Shown piece after piece: positions 62,505-64,000 of a stretch of DNA of 64,000 nucleotides. The stretch is from Rhodopirellula islandica. GTDB taxonomy: Bacteria; Planctomycetota; Planctomycetia; Pirellulales; Pirellulaceae. Location of the stretch: the NCBI RefSeq assembly GCF_001027925.1, contig NZ_LECT01000016.1, positions 62,001 through 126,000 of the forward strand, read 5' to 3'. The translations under genes were made by a program, and so were the position numbers. The notes under the pieces were generated by a model. The model worked only from the letters and a program-made list of their open reading frames with translations, ran no database searches and was not told where the DNA came from. Every line of letters begins with the position of its first letter. Within the stretch, counting starts at the first letter, position 1.

Positions 62505-62558
62505 CGAACTCCCTCCCGCTCATCAATTCCCTCTCCCACAAACCCAAGAGATTAAAGC

Positions 62559-63053
62559 ATGTCCACCACAACCACGACAAAAACTCCGTTCAAACGTGAG
62601 ATCCTCGAGGACGAAACGAACCAGGAAGTGACTTCCTTGTTGCAACACAACCTGACGGATTTGATTGACCTTGCCCTGCTGATGAAACAAGCCCACTGGA
62701 ACGTGGTGGGACAGAATTTCCGCAGCATTCACTTGCAACTCGATGAAATCATAGAAACGGTACGTGCCGGAAGCGATGAAGTCGCGGAACGGATCGTTAC
62801 CTTGGGTGGACCTGCCGATGGGCGCAGTTCGACCGTCGTCGCGGAAAGCGAACTGGAAGAATACCCCGGCGGTTTCGTCAAAGTGAGCGAAACCATTGCG
62901 AAAGTCGCCGACGCACTGAAGCAAATGATTGACTCGCTTCGAAGTGCCATCGAAAAGCTCGGTGAACTGGACGCCATCAGTGAAGACATGCTGATTGCCC
63001 TGTCCGGGGAACTCGAGAAACATCTGTGGATGTTGCAAGCCCAAGAAGTCTGA
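62559..63053 (+). CDS. dps: Dps family ferritin-like protein
   Basis: 164 residues. Four-helix Dps fold with the ferroxidase ligands in the LMKQAHWNVVGQNF and SIHLQLDEIIE helices, then AGSDEVAERIVTLGG and the C-terminal AISEDMLIALSGELEKHLWM. Binds DNA nonspecifically and oxidises ferrous iron with peroxide inside a dodecamer. The N-terminus is Thr-rich with few Lys, so the DNA-binding tail may be weak. 55 bp after the SDR gene. Confidence 0.92.
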   Translation: MSTTTTTKTPFKREILEDETNQEVTSLLQHNLTDLIDLALLMKQAHWNVVGQNFRSIHLQLDEIIETVRAGSDEVAERIVTLGGPADGRSSTVVAESELEEYPGGFVKVSETIAKVADALKQMIDSLRSAIEKLGELDAISEDMLIALSGELEKHLWMLQAQEV

Positions 63054-63154
63054 CCTGGCGTCCCGAGTCTTTGCTCGTTGAAAACGACTCACTTCCTTCG
63101 AAGTGAGTCCACCTCGTTTGAAGTTCACACATCGCTCTTGAAAGGAGCCCCACT

Positions 63155-63427
63155 ATGTTAATTCCTATCATCGGCTGGATCATTTTCGGATTGATCGTTG
63201 GAGCCCTTGCTCGCCTCATCTATCCGGGTCGCCAAGACCTGGGAATGATCAAGACGACGCTGCTGGGCGTCGCAGGTTCGTTCGTCGGCGGATTCCTTGC
63301 CTTCCTACTATTCGGTGGGTCGGCCATGCAAGCGTCCGGATGGATCGGATCGATCATCGGTGCCGTCGCCGTGCTCGCCATCGCAACCCGCTGGAATCGG
63401 TCGCCTTCACAGACCCACATGCACTGA
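63155..63427 (+). CDS. GlsB/YeaQ/YmgE family membrane stress protein
   Basis: 90 residues with three membrane helices: IIGWIIFGLIVGALARLI, GVAGSFVGGFLAFLLF and IGSIIGAVAVLAIA. Signature GRQDLGMIKTTLLGVAGSFVGG after the first helix. Members are stress-induced inner-membrane proteins of unknown mechanism. Confidence 0.92.
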   Translation: MLIPIIGWIIFGLIVGALARLIYPGRQDLGMIKTTLLGVAGSFVGGFLAFLLFGGSAMQASGWIGSIIGAVAVLAIATRWNRSPSQTHMH

Positions 63428-63587
63428 TCCGCAAACGATTCGTGTGAAACGGATCGAATCACCGTTTCGAACTGCGAGAGGTTCCCACCTCTCGTTTTTT
63501 TGTGCGAAGGCATGATCTCAGGCATGTTGGCCTCCCATTTGCAACTCATGCCAGTCACGTAACTCGCCCCCGTTAGTAGGTACCAAG

Positions 63588-64000
63588 ATGAACACTCAAA
63601 AGAAGCTGATTGAACTCATTCACGACTTCGACAATGCCATGCTCGTCACCAAGACCGATGATGGCGGGTTGGACGCTCGTCCGATGGCAATCGCCGAAGC
63701 GACCGACGACGGTCAACTCTGGTTTGTGACCAGTCGCAACTCAGGAAAGATCGCGGAATTGATGCTGGACCGTGACGTGGCGGTTACCCTGCAGGCGTCC
63801 AACAAATTCGTCACCTTGTCGGGGCAGTGCCGCGTCATCGATGACGCGGCCAAGCTGGACCAGCTTTGGAAAGAAGCCTGGAAGGTTTGGTTCCCCGAAG
63901 GCAAGAACGATCCCAACATCACCTTGCTCCGCGTCGAACCCGACCATGGAGAGTACTGGGACAACAGCGGCTTCACCGGAATCAAGTACTTGCTGCGTGC
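63588..64000 (+). CDS. General stress protein 26-like, pyridoxamine 5'-phosphate oxidase fold (3' partial)
   Basis: Runs off the window; 137 residues visible from ATG 63588 (MNTQKKLIELIHDFDNAMLV). Split-barrel flavin-binding fold: LVTKTDDGGLDARPMAIAEA, GQLWFVTSRNSGKI, VAVTLQASNKFVTLSG, then WFPEGKNDPNITLLRVEPDHGEYWD. Matches the general stress protein 26 subfamily that binds FMN or related flavins. Last of a stress-gene run starting at 61403. Confidence 0.88.
   Translation, partial: MNTQKKLIELIHDFDNAMLVTKTDDGGLDARPMAIAEATDDGQLWFVTSRNSGKIAELMLDRDVAVTLQASNKFVTLSGQCRVIDDAAKLDQLWKEAWKVWFPEGKNDPNITLLRVEPDHGEYWDNSGFTGIKYLLR

Overview
The window reads like chromosomal DNA of a marine planctomycete close to Rhodopirellula. 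Pointers are a giant dockerin-tailed 'VNDAP'-repeat surface protein, DUF3299 proteins, a planctomycete-style FliM, many long ATGA-coupled pairs, and gaps filled with palindromic dispersed repeats. Assignment is from gene content and recall of the family, not from a search.

Layout. 1-11405: the 3' part of a giant secreted repeat protein; it is open to the window edge, so its start lies outside. 11562-14163: proA and fliM. 14247-22293: a zinc-ribbon protein, a secreted protein, three tandem HtrA-like genes (one with an intact Ser-protease triad, two with the triad lost) and a lipase-like hydrolase. 22317-26144 (minus): pepT, two DUF3299 proteins and a Tat-exported TIM-barrel isomerase-like protein.

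26145-37841 is the accessory region. It holds a chromosomal integron: a tyrosine recombinase (35629-36975, minus), an attI-like site next to its 3' end, and 13 gene cassettes, all read on the minus strand, separated by 12 complete attC sites plus one truncated attC. The integrase points toward the array, an inverted arrangement compared with the classical integrons. Cassette contents include a SUKH-4-like immunity protein, a ParE/RelE toxin-antitoxin pair, a DUF4279 protein, small membrane proteins, an EF-Tu domain III-like gene broken by a frameshift, a beta-propeller protein and two near-identical ORF-less cassettes. Two inverted copies of a palindromic element of about 125 bp bracket the whole integron.

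37842-46139 (minus): catalase, an AI-2E-type permease, and a translationally coupled SbnA-like / FAD-NAD(P) / Y4yA-like decarboxylase set that looks like a diamino-acid or siderophore-type pathway, preceded by a membrane C39-like peptidase. 46606-52358: redox and stress enzymes (DJ-1/PfpI, AhpD-like, flavoprotein reductase, quinone oxidoreductase, SDR, DUF3140). 52549-58200 (minus): a caa3-type cytochrome oxidase operon with a fused subunit I+III, CtaG and a triheme cytochrome c. 58494-64000: MgtC-like, DedA, response regulator, deaminase, DUF2945, SDR, Dps, GlsB/YeaQ and a general-stress flavin-binding protein cut by the window edge.
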